A stretch of 64,000 nucleotides of DNA from Marinilabiliales bacterium (GCA_003512955.1 DOTG01000041.1:186001-250000); one strand, 5' to 3'; positions 1 to 9,571 are shown, counted from the first letter of the stretch. Program-made: numbers and translations. The notes: generated by a model not told the origin, from the letters alone.

Positions 1-660
1 GAAAAAGCCACCAAAGATTCACTGAAAGTTGATTCGGTGTGTTATCAAAATGCCGAAGACGACTATCGGAAAGCTTTGGAAAAAGAACCCAACAATTGGG
101 GCGCTATCTATAATTTAGCCAACTCGTTGTACAGACAGAAAAAATACGATGATGCTACTAAACAATATATGGCTGTAGCCGGGATGGAAAACAAGAACAG
201 CGATGAACTGGCCATGGCGTACCACAATCTGGGCAATTCCCTTTTACAGACCAATAAATTGAGTGAAGCTATTGAGGCCTATAAAAATGCGCTCCGCAAG
301 AACCCAAACGATTTTGAAACCAAATACAACCTGGCCTGGGCTCAAAACAAACTAAAGCAGCAGCAGAACCAGCAACAGAACCAGGATCAGGATCAAGATA
401 AAGAAGACAAAGATCAACAAAAAGACGAACAACAACAAAACAAGCAAGATCAACAAAATCAGGATCAGCAAAAAAAGGATCAGGAAAAACAGCAGCAACA
501 ACAAAGCCAACAGCAACAAACTGAAAAAAAGGATCAAATTTCAAAAGAGGATGCTGCCCGTATTTTAGAAGCTTTGCAAAATGACGAGAAAGAGGTTAAA
601 GAAAAGGTCCAGAAACAAAAAGTGCAGCCTAAGAAACGCACTACTCAAAAAGATTGGTAA
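1..660 (+). CDS. batC: BatC-like TPR protein, 5' end outside the window
   Basis: The reading frame is open from base 1, so the gene begins upstream of the window; 219 codons are visible. TPR-type helices (NWGAIYNLANSLYRQKKYDDA, then a second unit ending in NPNDFETKYNLAWAQ) are followed by an extremely Gln/Asp/Lys-rich tail of about 60 residues and a short charged C-terminus. In Bacteroidota the Bat operon (batA-batE) encodes VWA-domain membrane proteins and periplasmic TPR partners linked to aerotolerance and stress resistance; a TPR protein directly before batD is BatC. The gap to batD is 58 bp. The low-complexity tail gives long spurious open frames on the other strand. Identity rests on the position before BatD and BatE. 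Confidence 0.8.
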   Translation, partial: EKATKDSLKVDSVCYQNAEDDYRKALEKEPNNWGAIYNLANSLYRQKKYDDATKQYMAVAGMENKNSDELAMAYHNLGNSLLQTNKLSEAIEAYKNALRKNPNDFETKYNLAWAQNKLKQQQNQQQNQDQDQDKEDKDQQKDEQQQNKQDQQNQDQQKKDQEKQQQQQSQQQQTEKKDQISKEDAARILEALQNDEKEVKEKVQKQKVQPKKRTTQKDW

Positions 661-680
661 ACTTGTTTTTAGTAAAATAG

Positions 681-688
681 TATCTTTG
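681..688 (+). promoter_or_regulatory. Possible -7 element before batD
   Basis: TATCTTTG matches the Bacteroidota -7 consensus TAnnTTTG and lies 31 bp before the batD ATG. No clear -33 TTTG at the usual spacing is seen, so this may be an internal promoter or chance. Confidence 0.35.
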
Positions 689-718
689 GATTTTTAAATT
701 TTAAACATAAACCTACGG

Positions 719-2539
719 ATGAAAAATATTTATAAAATCGGGACTATCGCTATACTCACCTTCATCTCTTTGGTTAAGGTTCAAGCTCAAAACGTGGAGT
801 TTGTGGCCTCGGCACCCAAAGTGGTGCAGGTTGGCGAGCAATTCCGGTTAACCTATTCGTTAAACGCCAAAGGAAGCGATTTTCAGGAACCAGCTTTTGA
901 AAATTTCAAGGTTCTTACCGGACCGAATATCTCCACCAGTTCCAGTGTCCAGATTGTGAATGGCAAAATGTCGCAAAGTGTTTCTTATACTTACACGTTT
1001 ATTTTGATGGCCGTTTCCGAAGGTAATTTTACCATTCCTCCTGCAAATGTAACGGTAAACAGAAAATCCGTTCAATCGAACCAATTTACTATTGAAGTGG
1101 TCAAAGGCGGCCAAACAAGCCAAACAACATCTGGTGGAAGTTCATCCAATGCTGTAAATAAGCCAACTTCAGGAAATAGTAAAGTATTTGTGACCATTGA
1201 AGTGGACAAAAAAAGCCTGTACCAGGGGGAAAGCCTTGTAGCCGAAATCAAATTATATACCCAGCAAAGCCTTTCAGGATTCGAAGATATTAAGTTCCCG
1301 CCATTTACAGGATTTTGGAGCCAGGATATTGAATCGCCCCAGCAAATTGAGCTACACCGCGAAAACCTGAATGGCCAAATTTATGATGTGGGGTTATTTA
1401 AAAAGGTATTGCTATTTCCTCAGCGTTCCGGCGAAATAACCATCGACCCGTTTGAAATTACCATGATTGTGCAAGAACGGGTTCGCAGCAACAATCCATT
1501 CGATGATTTTTTTGGCGGTTCCTACCGAAGAATCCCTTTAAAGATGATAAGCGACCCTGTTAAAATCGCGGTAAAACCGTTGCCTGTAAATGCCCCTGCC
1601 GAATTTTCGGGAGCCGTCGGGAAATATTCCATGACAGCTTCCATTGATAAAACCCGGGTAAAAGCTAATGAAGCAATTACTTTAAAAGTAAAAGTCACAG
1701 GTACGGGTAATTTAAAGCTTATTAAACCGATAAAGGTGGATTTCCCGCTTGACATGGATGTTTATGACCCGAAAACAAACCTGAATACCAAAACCACCAA
1801 TGATGGAGTCACTGGGAACGTGACTTTCGATTATTTGTTCATTCCCCGCTATGCCGGAACATTCCGCATTGCACCCATCGTGTTCAGTTATTTCGATACG
1901 GGTTCAAAAACCTATAAAACCATCACTTCGCAGGAATTCGAAATTGAGGTGGAACGTGGTACCGGCGACCAGGAAACAACACCGGGTATAGTTCAATCGC
2001 TCACCAAAGAAGATGTAAAATATATCGGTAAAGATATCAGGTTCTTAAAAAGCGGGTTCTCTTTGAAAAAAAAGGAGACTATAATTTACGGTACGCCTGG
2101 TTTTTATTTGGCTTACATGGGTTCTCTCCTTTTATTCCTGGCAATTATTATCTTCCGGAGGACTCAAATCAAGCAAAATGCCAACCAGGTAAAGGTTAAA
2201 AACCGCAAAGCCAATAAAGTATCGCGCCGCCGTTTAAAAATAGCTTCTGCGCACTTGAAACAAAACAATTCGGAAAAGTTTTATGATGAAATTCTGAAAG
2301 CAATATGGGGATATCTCAGCGATAAGCTTTCCATTCCGGTTGCAAATCTTACCAAAGATAATGTTTCTGAAATCCTCAATAAACACCAGGTAGATGCAGA
2401 AACTGTCGGGAACCTGATGCAATTGCTCGATGCCTGTGAATTTGCCCGGTACGCCCCAGCATCGGTTTCAGGGGGAATGGATGAAATTTATAAACAAGCA
2501 GAAATGGTTATTTCAAAACTTGATCAAAAGATTAAATAA
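719..2539 (+). CDS. batD: BatD, oxygen-tolerance envelope protein
   Basis: 606 residues. A signal peptide (residues 1-24, ending VQAQ) is followed by a long beta-rich periplasmic region, one membrane helix at about residues 459-480, and a cytoplasmic C-terminal part with basic and helical character. This layout and length match the BatD family (Protein BatD, Bacteroides aerotolerance). The Bat proteins are thought to form an envelope complex with the VWA proteins BatA and BatB. The stop codon overlaps the batE start codon by one base, so the two genes are translationally coupled. No truncation or frameshift is seen. Confidence 0.92.
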   Translation: MKNIYKIGTIAILTFISLVKVQAQNVEFVASAPKVVQVGEQFRLTYSLNAKGSDFQEPAFENFKVLTGPNISTSSSVQIVNGKMSQSVSYTYTFILMAVSEGNFTIPPANVTVNRKSVQSNQFTIEVVKGGQTSQTTSGGSSSNAVNKPTSGNSKVFVTIEVDKKSLYQGESLVAEIKLYTQQSLSGFEDIKFPPFTGFWSQDIESPQQIELHRENLNGQIYDVGLFKKVLLFPQRSGEITIDPFEITMIVQERVRSNNPFDDFFGGSYRRIPLKMISDPVKIAVKPLPVNAPAEFSGAVGKYSMTASIDKTRVKANEAITLKVKVTGTGNLKLIKPIKVDFPLDMDVYDPKTNLNTKTTNDGVTGNVTFDYLFIPRYAGTFRIAPIVFSYFDTGSKTYKTITSQEFEIEVERGTGDQETTPGIVQSLTKEDVKYIGKDIRFLKSGFSLKKKETIIYGTPGFYLAYMGSLLLFLAIIIFRRTQIKQNANQVKVKNRKANKVSRRRLKIASAHLKQNNSEKFYDEILKAIWGYLSDKLSIPVANLTKDNVSEILNKHQVDAETVGNLMQLLDACEFARYAPASVSGGMDEIYKQAEMVISKLDQKIK

Positions 2540-3300
2540 TGGCAACACTACGGATCATATTTTTCATAGCATTTGTTGGAATTCTAAATTCCGCCCATGC
2601 TTTGGGCATGCAGGCTTTATTAGATTCTGCATCCACCTATTATTCTACCAACCAGTTCGAAAAAGCTATAGCCAGCTACGAACAGGTGATTGCCAGTGGT
2701 TACGAAGCATCCGAACTTTATTATAACTTAGGGAATGCCTATTTTAAATCAAATAAAATTGCGTTGGCGATTGTCAATTACGAACGGGCCAAAAAATTAG
2801 CTCCCAACGATGAAGATATTGACTTTAACCTGAATATGGCCAATACCTTTATTGTAGATAAAATTGAAGTGATACCGGAATTCTTCCTTAACTCCTGGAG
2901 GAGCAATTTTGGGAAAACATTGTCAACAAACCAATGGTCGTTGTTAAGTATTTCCTTATTTGTTTCAGCCTTGGTGCTGCTACTGGTTTATTTTCTTTCA
3001 GGAAAAGCGGTACTGCGTAAAATCTCATTCTGGATGGGCATCCTTTTCCTTATCATTTCTTTGGTGTCGTTTACCAATGCCCGCAAACAAAAATGGCTTA
3101 TCACGCACGAACCTGAGGCTATAATAATTACGCCATCGGTAGTTGTTAAAAGTGCGCCATCGGAAACCGGTACCGAATTGTTTTTAATACATGAAGGTTT
3201 AAAGGTAAAAACCACTGAAAAATCGGGCGATTGGCATCAAATCAGACTTTCCAACGGCAACAAGGGCTGGATTAAAAAGACTGACTTTGTAATTATATAA
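2539..3300 (+). CDS. batE: BatE, TPR and SH3-domain envelope protein
   Basis: 253 residues. A signal peptide (about 1-21), TPR repeats (about residues 30-100, e.g. SELYYNLGNAYFKSNKIAL), two closely spaced membrane helices (about 134-154 and 159-178) and a C-terminal bacterial SH3 domain (about 194-250, ending GNKGWIKKTDFVII). This domain order is typical for BatE, last gene of the Bat operon. The start overlaps the batD stop by one base and a strong hairpin terminator follows directly, so this is the operon end. Confidence 0.9.
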   Translation: MATLRIIFFIAFVGILNSAHALGMQALLDSASTYYSTNQFEKAIASYEQVIASGYEASELYYNLGNAYFKSNKIALAIVNYERAKKLAPNDEDIDFNLNMANTFIVDKIEVIPEFFLNSWRSNFGKTLSTNQWSLLSISLFVSALVLLLVYFLSGKAVLRKISFWMGILFLIISLVSFTNARKQKWLITHEPEAIIITPSVVVKSAPSETGTELFLIHEGLKVKTTEKSGDWHQIRLSNGNKGWIKKTDFVII

Positions 3301-3304
3301 AAAG

Positions 3305-3333
3305 AAAAACCAGACAAGTTCTGGTTTTTTATT
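3305..3333 (+). terminator. Rho-independent terminator of the bat operon
   Basis: Stem AACCAGA / TCTGGTT with a four-base loop, preceded by an A-run and followed by a T-run, begins 5 bases after the batE stop. The flanking A and T runs extend the stem and could make it work in both directions. Confidence 0.85.
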
Positions 3334-3505
3334 TTCTGAACAAGTCAACAATTCATTGATTGATTTTATTTTAAATGGTACCTCTGAAGGTGAATAAAAA
3401 GTAAAATGGCTACTAACAGACGTCAGCAGCCATTTAATGGGACGGGAAAGCTAAGTAGGGACAAATAGCGTGTTAAAAAAAGGATTCCATATTTAACACT
3501 TGACT

Positions 3506-3973
3506 CTACTGTTTTGAGTATTCTTTGGTCAACTCCTCAATCTTTGGCATTCCAAGATGAGTTAAGTCAAATTTACCTTTTATAAAATGTAGCGCTTCAT
3601 CACTGTTTCCATAGGTAATGCTTACAAAACAACTGCGTTTAGTCATTTGATCTGAGGTGTGTTCATGGTTGATGAGCTTAATTTCGCCTTCGATAAAATA
3701 ATTCTGAAAACTGTCGTGGTTAAATCTGCAAATGCCATCATTGTCGAACTCGTAGATTTTATTTGTTTGATTTTGCATAACAGGATCCATCAATTTTGGA
3801 TTCAGCGCTACATTTAATAAAATATCGTTCTTTTCATCCGATTCTTGTGCAATTGAAAATCTGAACAAGAAAACGGGCTCCATCCTTGTTATCTCAGTAG
3901 GTATCTGAAAATAATACATACTGCTTTTTGAAGTGGATACTAGTTCTTGGGTTTCCTTTAACATGATCTTCAT
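3506..3973 (-). CDS. Uncharacterised 155-residue protein
   Basis: No signal peptide or membrane helix. The sequence is mixed alpha/beta with several acidic patches (ITRMEPVFLFRF, YEFDNDGICRFNHDSF, IEGEIKLINHEH). I do not recognise the family. The gene stands alone, convergent with the bat operon and divergent from the large propeller gene at 4250. Codon use looks like that of its neighbours, and the length and lack of internal stops suggest a real gene. Between it and batE a stem AAATGGCT / AGCCATTT (about 3404-3437) could be part of a convergent terminator. Confidence 0.6.
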   Translation of the reverse strand: MKIMLKETQELVSTSKSSMYYFQIPTEITRMEPVFLFRFSIAQESDEKNDILLNVALNPKLMDPVMQNQTNKIYEFDNDGICRFNHDSFQNYFIEGEIKLINHEHTSDQMTKRSCFVSITYGNSDEALHFIKGKFDLTHLGMPKIEELTKEYSKQ

Positions 3974-4249
3974 TTTTTTTATTCAAAGCTACTGCCGAAT
4001 TAAAAGTTCTCCAATTTTATGTGTTATCCTATCGGTTTTGAGGGATTTCCTCTGGGAATTTTGTGATATCCGGTGAAAATAATTATGTTTAACAATGAAA
4101 ATATTCAGTTATTTTGAACAATTTTGGGTGATGTTTTTTAAAATTCCCGTGTAACTTTATTTTGTTATTTCTGACAAATGGATGCAATATTAAATGTTCC
4201 ACCTTTGGCAAGTGTGGATTCATTCATTTAACAACTAATTAAAACGACT

Positions 4250-7200
4250 ATGATCCGGACCAGAAGAAACTTAGCAAGAATTTGTATTTTATGTATTTGT
4301 GGATTTGTGATGCCTTTTTCTCAAGCTTTAAGTGTAGAAAAAAGTAATAAAACCGATACCCTGATTAACAGTCAACTGGTATCGGGTTTAAAGTTCCGCA
4401 ATATTGGTCCGGCATTCACTTCGGGCCGGATTGCAGATTTTGCCGTTAACCCCAACAATTATTCTGAGTTTTATGTAGCTGCAGCCAGTGGAAACATTTG
4501 GAAAACTACAAACAACGGTACTACTTTTGAACCTGTGTTTGACAGTTATGGAGCTTATTCTATTGGCTGTCTGGCTATTGATCCTTCAAATACCAATGTT
4601 GTTTGGGCAGGTACCGGCGAAAACAATCACCAACGTGAGTTGGGTTATGGTGATGGGGTCTATCTGACTCTTGATGGTGGAAAATCCTGGAAAAACATGG
4701 GGCTAAAAAATTCCCGTCAAATTGGGATGATTTGCATCCACCCCGAAAAAACAAATGTGGTTTACGTGGCGGCCGAGGGTTCCGTATGGGGACCTGGAGG
4801 TGATCGGGGATTGTATAAAACAACCGACAGGGGACTGACATGGAATAAAGTCTTGCATATCAGTGAAAATACCGGTATCAATAACGTTGTTTGCGATCCG
4901 AGAAATCCTGAGATACTTTATGTAACCAGTGAGCAGAGGCGCAGGCATGTTCATACAAAAGTAGGGGGTGGTCCCGAAACGGGCTTTCATAAATCGGAAG
5001 ATGGAGGGCAAACCTGGAAAAAACTTACCAGTGGCTTACCTACTGAAAACATGGGAGGAATTAGTATCGCTATTTCCCCTCAAAACCCCGATGTATTGTA
5101 CGCCATTATTGAAGCGGCCAATCAGGCGGGTGGTTTTTTTCGTTCAGCCGATAGGGGAGAGTCGTGGATCAAAATGAGCGACCATACGGAATCCGGTCAA
5201 TATTTTAATGAGATTTATTGCGATCCGGTGCAATTCGATAAAGTATATTCCATGGAAACCTTCAGCCATGTTACCACTGATGGCGGTAAAACCTGGCAAC
5301 GTATAAGTACCACAGACAGGCATGTGGATGACCATGCTATTTGGGTAAATTCAAAAGATAACCGGCATTTGATGATTGGGGGCGATGGAGGTGTTTATAT
5401 AACTTACGATGCGTGTCAGAACTGGCGTCAGGTTTCAAATTTGCCTGTTACACAGTTTTACCGGGTTGCCGTCGATAATCAAAAACCTTTTTATCATGTT
5501 TACGGAGGGACACAGGATAATGCAACTTTAGGGGGACCTTCGCAAAATACTTCTGAAGCTGGAGTAACCAGTGGTGAATGGATTGTAACCGTATTTGGTG
5601 ATGGTTTTTGGCCAAGGATAGATCCCACCAACCCGGATATTGTCTATTCAGAGTGGCAATATGGAAATATTGTCCGGTACGATAAAAAGAGTGGTGAACG
5701 CATATATATTAAACCGCAACCTAAAAAGGGAGAACTTACATACCGATGGAATTGGAATACCCCACTAATCCTTAGCCACCACAATCCACAACGGATTTAT
5801 ATAGGTGCGAACAAATTGTTCCGAAGCAACGATCGTGGTTCGGGTTGGGAAACCATCTCAGGGGATTTAACAGCACAACTGGACCGCAACCAATGGCCCG
5901 TGATGGATAAATATTGGAGTATAGATGCCGTTGCCAAAGATGTATCTACCTCACAATTTGGAACCATTGTCTCGTTGGATGAATCGCGGAAAAACGAAAA
6001 CCTGTTAGTGGTTGGAACCGATGATGGCTGGGTCCAGATCACTTCCGATGGTGGAAAAACCTGGGGGAAATACGACAACTTCCCCGGGGTTCCTAAAAAT
6101 ACTTTTGTAAGCGATGTATATACTTCGAGGTTCAATGAGAATGTTATTTTCGTTTCGTTCAATAATTTGAAACGCGATGATTTTAAACCGTATCTTTTTA
6201 AAAGCAGCGATAAAGGAAAAACTTGGGTGAACATCAGTGCCAACTTGCCTGTCAATGGCAGTATTCACAGCATTGAACAGGATTTTATAAATCCCGATTT
6301 GTTATTTGTGGGAACCGAATTTGGCATCTTTTTTACAGTAGATGGGGGTAACATGTGGACACAGCTTAAAGCTGGGTTGCCGACCATTCCTGTTAGGGAT
6401 ATGGCCATTCAGGAAGAATTTAACGATTTGGTATTGGCTACCTTTGGCAGAGGATTCTATATTCTTGATGATTATTCCCCATTAAGATATGTTACTGAGG
6501 AAAAAGTCAAATTGAACGCCCAACTTTTTCCGGTCCGGGATGCCTTTTTATTTATCCGTACCGACAAAATTTATGGACAGGGAGCTACTTATTATTGTGC
6601 ACCAAATCCCCCTTTTGGAGCAGTTTTTCAACTTTATCTGAAAGAGGTTCCTAAAACAAAGAAACAGTTGAGGCATGAACAGGAAAAGAAACTTTTTGAG
6701 CAGGGTAAACCCATTCCACAGCCCAGCAATCAGGATTTGACCGAAGAAAAGGAGGAGGTACTTCCCTATTTGATGGTTACCATCCGCGATGCACAGGGCG
6801 ACATTGTCCGGACCTGTACAGAAAAGCCTGAGCAAGGAATTCAACGCTATTATTGGGACTTGAAATATGAACAACCAAACGCACTGGGAAGAACCGAAAC
6901 GTTCGATCCTTTCAAAAAAAGTGAAGGAGGAATATTTGTGTTGCCAGGAAGTTTTTCCGTGGAGTTTTCGTTGGTCCACCAAGGGAAAGTTACTCTTTTA
7001 GGGCAACCTCAGAAATTTGAAGTAAAACCGCTTAACACAACTACCTTACCGGCTGAAAACAGGCCTGAGATGGTTGCTTTTCAAAAAGAAATGAGCCAGA
7101 TGACCAAAACATTTAATGGAACCATTGCTCTTTGTAAGGATTTAAAAATGGAGGTGAAAGCCATGAAACAAGCGGCTATTACCCTGCCTAATGCTACCGG

Positions 7201-7549
7201 TCTATTGGTTCAAAACTTGGATACTGTTTTTAAAGTATTAACCGATATAGAATTCCAGTTGTTTGGGACAGCACCTAAAGCTAGTTGGGAAGAGGTTCCA
7301 CCTGCTGAATTTCCGTTGTATCTGAGGTTGAACTCCATTATCGAGGCGCAGATAACAAGTACTTCGGCTATTACGGAAACTTCAAAAATGTCGTTTGAAG
7401 TGTTGAAACAAGATTTTCCACCTGTTTTGGAACAACTGACAAAGTTAGTTCAGCAGACCTTACCAGAGTTACGTTCTACCCTAGACAAAATGGGAGCTCC
7501 TTACACTCCTGGAAGAATCCCCGTTTGGGATTTAGAGAATAGAGAATAG
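4250..7549 (+). CDS. Large secreted Asp-box beta-propeller (VPS10/sortilin-like)
   Basis: 1099 residues with an N-terminal signal peptide (hydrophobic stretch about residues 10-28). The body holds about eleven Asp-box (BNR) motifs of the S/T-x-D-x-G-x-T-W type, including TLDGGKSWKN, TTDRGLTWNK, SEDGGQTWKK, SADRGESWIK, TTDGGKTWQR, SNDRGSGWET, TSDGGKTWGK, SSDKGKTWVN and TVDGGNMWTQ, which predicts one or two beta-propellers. The C-terminal 350 residues are a beta domain followed by a helical part. Such proteins are usually annotated as glycosyl hydrolase or sortilin-like, but no catalytic residues of a sialidase are apparent, so binding or an unknown hydrolase role is equally likely. No T9SS tail is visible. 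The last codons run into a heptamer repeat. Confidence 0.8.
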   Translation: MIRTRRNLARICILCICGFVMPFSQALSVEKSNKTDTLINSQLVSGLKFRNIGPAFTSGRIADFAVNPNNYSEFYVAAASGNIWKTTNNGTTFEPVFDSYGAYSIGCLAIDPSNTNVVWAGTGENNHQRELGYGDGVYLTLDGGKSWKNMGLKNSRQIGMICIHPEKTNVVYVAAEGSVWGPGGDRGLYKTTDRGLTWNKVLHISENTGINNVVCDPRNPEILYVTSEQRRRHVHTKVGGGPETGFHKSEDGGQTWKKLTSGLPTENMGGISIAISPQNPDVLYAIIEAANQAGGFFRSADRGESWIKMSDHTESGQYFNEIYCDPVQFDKVYSMETFSHVTTDGGKTWQRISTTDRHVDDHAIWVNSKDNRHLMIGGDGGVYITYDACQNWRQVSNLPVTQFYRVAVDNQKPFYHVYGGTQDNATLGGPSQNTSEAGVTSGEWIVTVFGDGFWPRIDPTNPDIVYSEWQYGNIVRYDKKSGERIYIKPQPKKGELTYRWNWNTPLILSHHNPQRIYIGANKLFRSNDRGSGWETISGDLTAQLDRNQWPVMDKYWSIDAVAKDVSTSQFGTIVSLDESRKNENLLVVGTDDGWVQITSDGGKTWGKYDNFPGVPKNTFVSDVYTSRFNENVIFVSFNNLKRDDFKPYLFKSSDKGKTWVNISANLPVNGSIHSIEQDFINPDLLFVGTEFGIFFTVDGGNMWTQLKAGLPTIPVRDMAIQEEFNDLVLATFGRGFYILDDYSPLRYVTEEKVKLNAQLFPVRDAFLFIRTDKIYGQGATYYCAPNPPFGAVFQLYLKEVPKTKKQLRHEQEKKLFEQGKPIPQPSNQDLTEEKEEVLPYLMVTIRDAQGDIVRTCTEKPEQGIQRYYWDLKYEQPNALGRTETFDPFKKSEGGIFVLPGSFSVEFSLVHQGKVTLLGQPQKFEVKPLNTTTLPAENRPEMVAFQKEMSQMTKTFNGTIALCKDLKMEVKAMKQAAITLPNATGLLVQNLDTVFKVLTDIEFQLFGTAPKASWEEVPPAEFPLYLRLNSIIEAQITSTSAITETSKMSFEVLKQDFPPVLEQLTKLVQQTLPELRSTLDKMGAPYTPGRIPVWDLENRE

Positions 7550-7582
7550 AGAATAGAGAATAGAGAATAGAGAATAGAGAAT
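7534..7582. repeat. Seven tandem copies of AGAGAAT
   Basis: Seven perfect AGAGAAT units begin inside the last codons of the propeller gene and continue past its stop, which lies within the third unit. A stop (TAG) arises in one frame of every unit pair, so copy-number change would barely alter the protein. Other heptamer-like runs occur in spacers of this window. Confidence 0.95.
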
Positions 7583-7647
7583 AGAAAGCATCACACATAA
7601 TTGTTTGCATTTGGAGTGAGCAGAGGATTCAATGAAAATAAACTAAA

Positions 7648-8997
7648 ATGAAGACAAAAATGATTCTCAGGATTATGGTCTTTTTAGAACTTTTACCATC
7701 GGCTACAATAATGGGCCAAATCACATCGGTTGATAATATCATTGGGATTGATGTTAGTACATTTCCTCAAAATGCAGGTTTTAACTATGACTCATGCTTT
7801 TTACTTGGAAAAAATTTGGGTATGGGAAGTGTCGGCATTTTTCAAAACTGGACGGCAATTGAAACAACCCCGTTTACGTATGATTTTGCAATTATGGATA
7901 TTGCAAATTATTATTATCCGGCTTACAGCATGCCTGTTGACCTTACGATTACCCCTATCCACACAAATAACTTGGAAGTTCCGTCGGACCTGACATCCAT
8001 GGCTTTTGATGATCCCATTTTTATTAATCGGTTTAAAGCCCTTTTAGATAGTATAAAAGTACATATCCCAAATGTTACTCTTTCATCACTGGTTATCGGT
8101 TCGGAATTTGACGTTTATTTGGGTACAGATGCAGCGCTTTGGATGCAGTATGCGAATTTCTACAATTCAGTTTTGTCTTATGCAAAAACTCTTTGGCCCG
8201 GGCTGAATGTTGCCACCGAATTGACTTTTAATGGAATTACCTCGCAAAATGGATTTGCTCAGGCACTAAATACTAACAGTGATTTCATAGGGGTTTCATA
8301 CTATCCCCTGAATAGCGATTTTACCGTTAAGCCAGTTTCAACAATTCCTGTTGATTTTGAAACCCTCGTTGGATTATATCCTTCTAAACCTATTTGTTTT
8401 TATCAATACGGCTATCCTTCAGGCACAGTGTGCAATAGCTCTGAAACATTGCAGGCCCGGTTTATTACACAAACATTTGCTACCTGGGACACTTATGCCG
8501 CAAATATAAGAATGATTGACTTTACATGGTTGCATGATTTAGATACAGCCTTGGTTAATTATTATGGTACTTACTATGGGCTTACCGACACCGTATTTCT
8601 AGAATACCTGCATACATTAGGTCTCCGGCGTTGGGATGCTAATGGTACCAATAAAGCTGCCTTTGAAGAATTACAGTGCCAGGCAAAACAAAGAGGATAC
8701 AATAATTTGAATATTCATTGTACTGATGGTATTCTTGACCTTAGCATCAACAAGAATTACAATATTTCAATATTCCCTAATCCGGTACAAAACCAATTGA
8801 ATATTCAAACGCCGTTCGACTTATATAATGCCGAAGTAATTATTTATAACACATTAGGCCAGATTGGAAAAAGGATTTCTAACATAAATAGCCGGAACAC
8901 AAACATAGAGACCTTTGATTTACCATCCGGGTTGTATTTTGTTGCATTGAAAAATGATGGCAAACAAATAAGTGGACGGTTTTTAATAACCAAATGA
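7648..8997 (+). CDS. Secreted TIM-barrel glycosidase-like protein with T9SS sorting domain
   Basis: 449 residues. A signal peptide (1-24, ending IMGQ) precedes a domain of about 320 residues with clan GH-A character: a strand-4-like VIGSEFDVYLG carrying a possible acid/base Glu, and a strand-7-like CFYQYGYPSG. In related barrels the second motif usually reads E-x-GYPS, so the expected nucleophile Glu is Gln here. Residues about 372-449 are a type A T9SS C-terminal domain (SIFPNPVQNQLNI, then LPSGLYFVAL and a terminal GRFLITK). The protein should be exported to the cell surface or released by the Por/T9SS machinery. Substrate is unknown; the fold call is from motif pattern only. Confidence 0.72.
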   Translation: MKTKMILRIMVFLELLPSATIMGQITSVDNIIGIDVSTFPQNAGFNYDSCFLLGKNLGMGSVGIFQNWTAIETTPFTYDFAIMDIANYYYPAYSMPVDLTITPIHTNNLEVPSDLTSMAFDDPIFINRFKALLDSIKVHIPNVTLSSLVIGSEFDVYLGTDAALWMQYANFYNSVLSYAKTLWPGLNVATELTFNGITSQNGFAQALNTNSDFIGVSYYPLNSDFTVKPVSTIPVDFETLVGLYPSKPICFYQYGYPSGTVCNSSETLQARFITQTFATWDTYAANIRMIDFTWLHDLDTALVNYYGTYYGLTDTVFLEYLHTLGLRRWDANGTNKAAFEELQCQAKQRGYNNLNIHCTDGILDLSINKNYNISIFPNPVQNQLNIQTPFDLYNAEVIIYNTLGQIGKRISNINSRNTNIETFDLPSGLYFVALKNDGKQISGRFLITK

Positions 8998-9096
8998 CCA
9001 TCAGTAATATATCAAATAATTTGTACCCTCTGGTTGTGAGCATGTCAAGACAAACCTTGATGTTGGTTTGAACTTCTTTTCTATAAGAAAACATCT

Positions 9097-9141
9097 AACT
9101 AAAAAATTAGTTTGTAAACTAAATATTTAGTTGTATATTTG
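9097..9141 (+). promoter_or_regulatory. BlaI-type operator of three overlapping palindromes on a promoter
   Basis: AACTAAAAAATTAGTT (9097-9112), TTAGTTTGTAAACTAA (9107-9122) and AACTAAATATTTAGTT (9117-9132, perfect palindrome) overlap at ten-base spacing. A TTTG (9111-9114) and TATATTTG (9134-9141) spaced by 19 bases match the Bacteroidota -33/-7 promoter, so repressor dimers on these sites would block it. The BlaI-family gene starts 29 bases downstream, which fits autorepression. Confidence 0.85.
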
Positions 9142-9169
9142 TTTCCGACAATCGGATGAACAAGGATAA

Positions 9170-9571
9170 ATGCATGAACTTATGGAAATGAAGGGATTAA
9201 CCAAAGCTGAGGAACAAATTATGCAGGTATTGTGGCAACTGGAAAAAGCCTTTGTAAAAGAGGTGGTTGAACAGTTACCCGAACCCAAACCAGCCTATAA
9301 CACGGTTTCAACCATTATCCGTATTCTGGAAGCCAAAGGATTTGTGAATCACGAAGCTTTTGGAAATACCCACCGGTATTTTCCTGTTATTTCCAAAAAA
9401 GAATATTCCCGCTTTTACCTGAAGAATTTCGTGGGGAATTATTTCAGCAACTCATACCAGCAAATGGTTTCGTTTTTTACCAAAGAGGAATCGCTAACGG
9501 TTCAGGAAATGGAGGAATTGAAAAAACTGATTGAATCACAAATTGAATCAAAGAAAGGAGAGCAGCCATGA
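9170..9571 (+). CDS. BlaI/MecI/CopY family repressor
   Basis: 133 residues. A winged-helix domain (residues about 8-80; LTKAEEQIMQVLWQL, then YNTVSTIIRILEAKGFVNHE as recognition region) is followed by a helical dimerisation tail. BlaI-family repressors bind short palindromes as dimers and are released when cut by a partner M56 protease, here encoded directly downstream with a 4-base ATGA overlap. The overlapping palindromes at 9097-9132 are the likely operator. Starts at residues 5 or 7 (both Met) are also possible. No beta-lactamase or other obvious target lies next door. Confidence 0.9.
   Translation: MHELMEMKGLTKAEEQIMQVLWQLEKAFVKEVVEQLPEPKPAYNTVSTIIRILEAKGFVNHEAFGNTHRYFPVISKKEYSRFYLKNFVGNYFSNSYQQMVSFFTKEESLTVQEMEELKKLIESQIESKKGEQP

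Noticed and set aside
269..544. Long minus-strand frames opposite the batC tail
   Set aside because: They are the complement of the Gln/Asp-rich repeat and give Leu/Val/Phe-only proteins; no start context or family.
7534..7582. AGAGAAT run as a phase-variable switch of the propeller gene
   Set aside because: The stop lies within the third unit and any frame soon meets a stop; copy change would alter only the last few residues.
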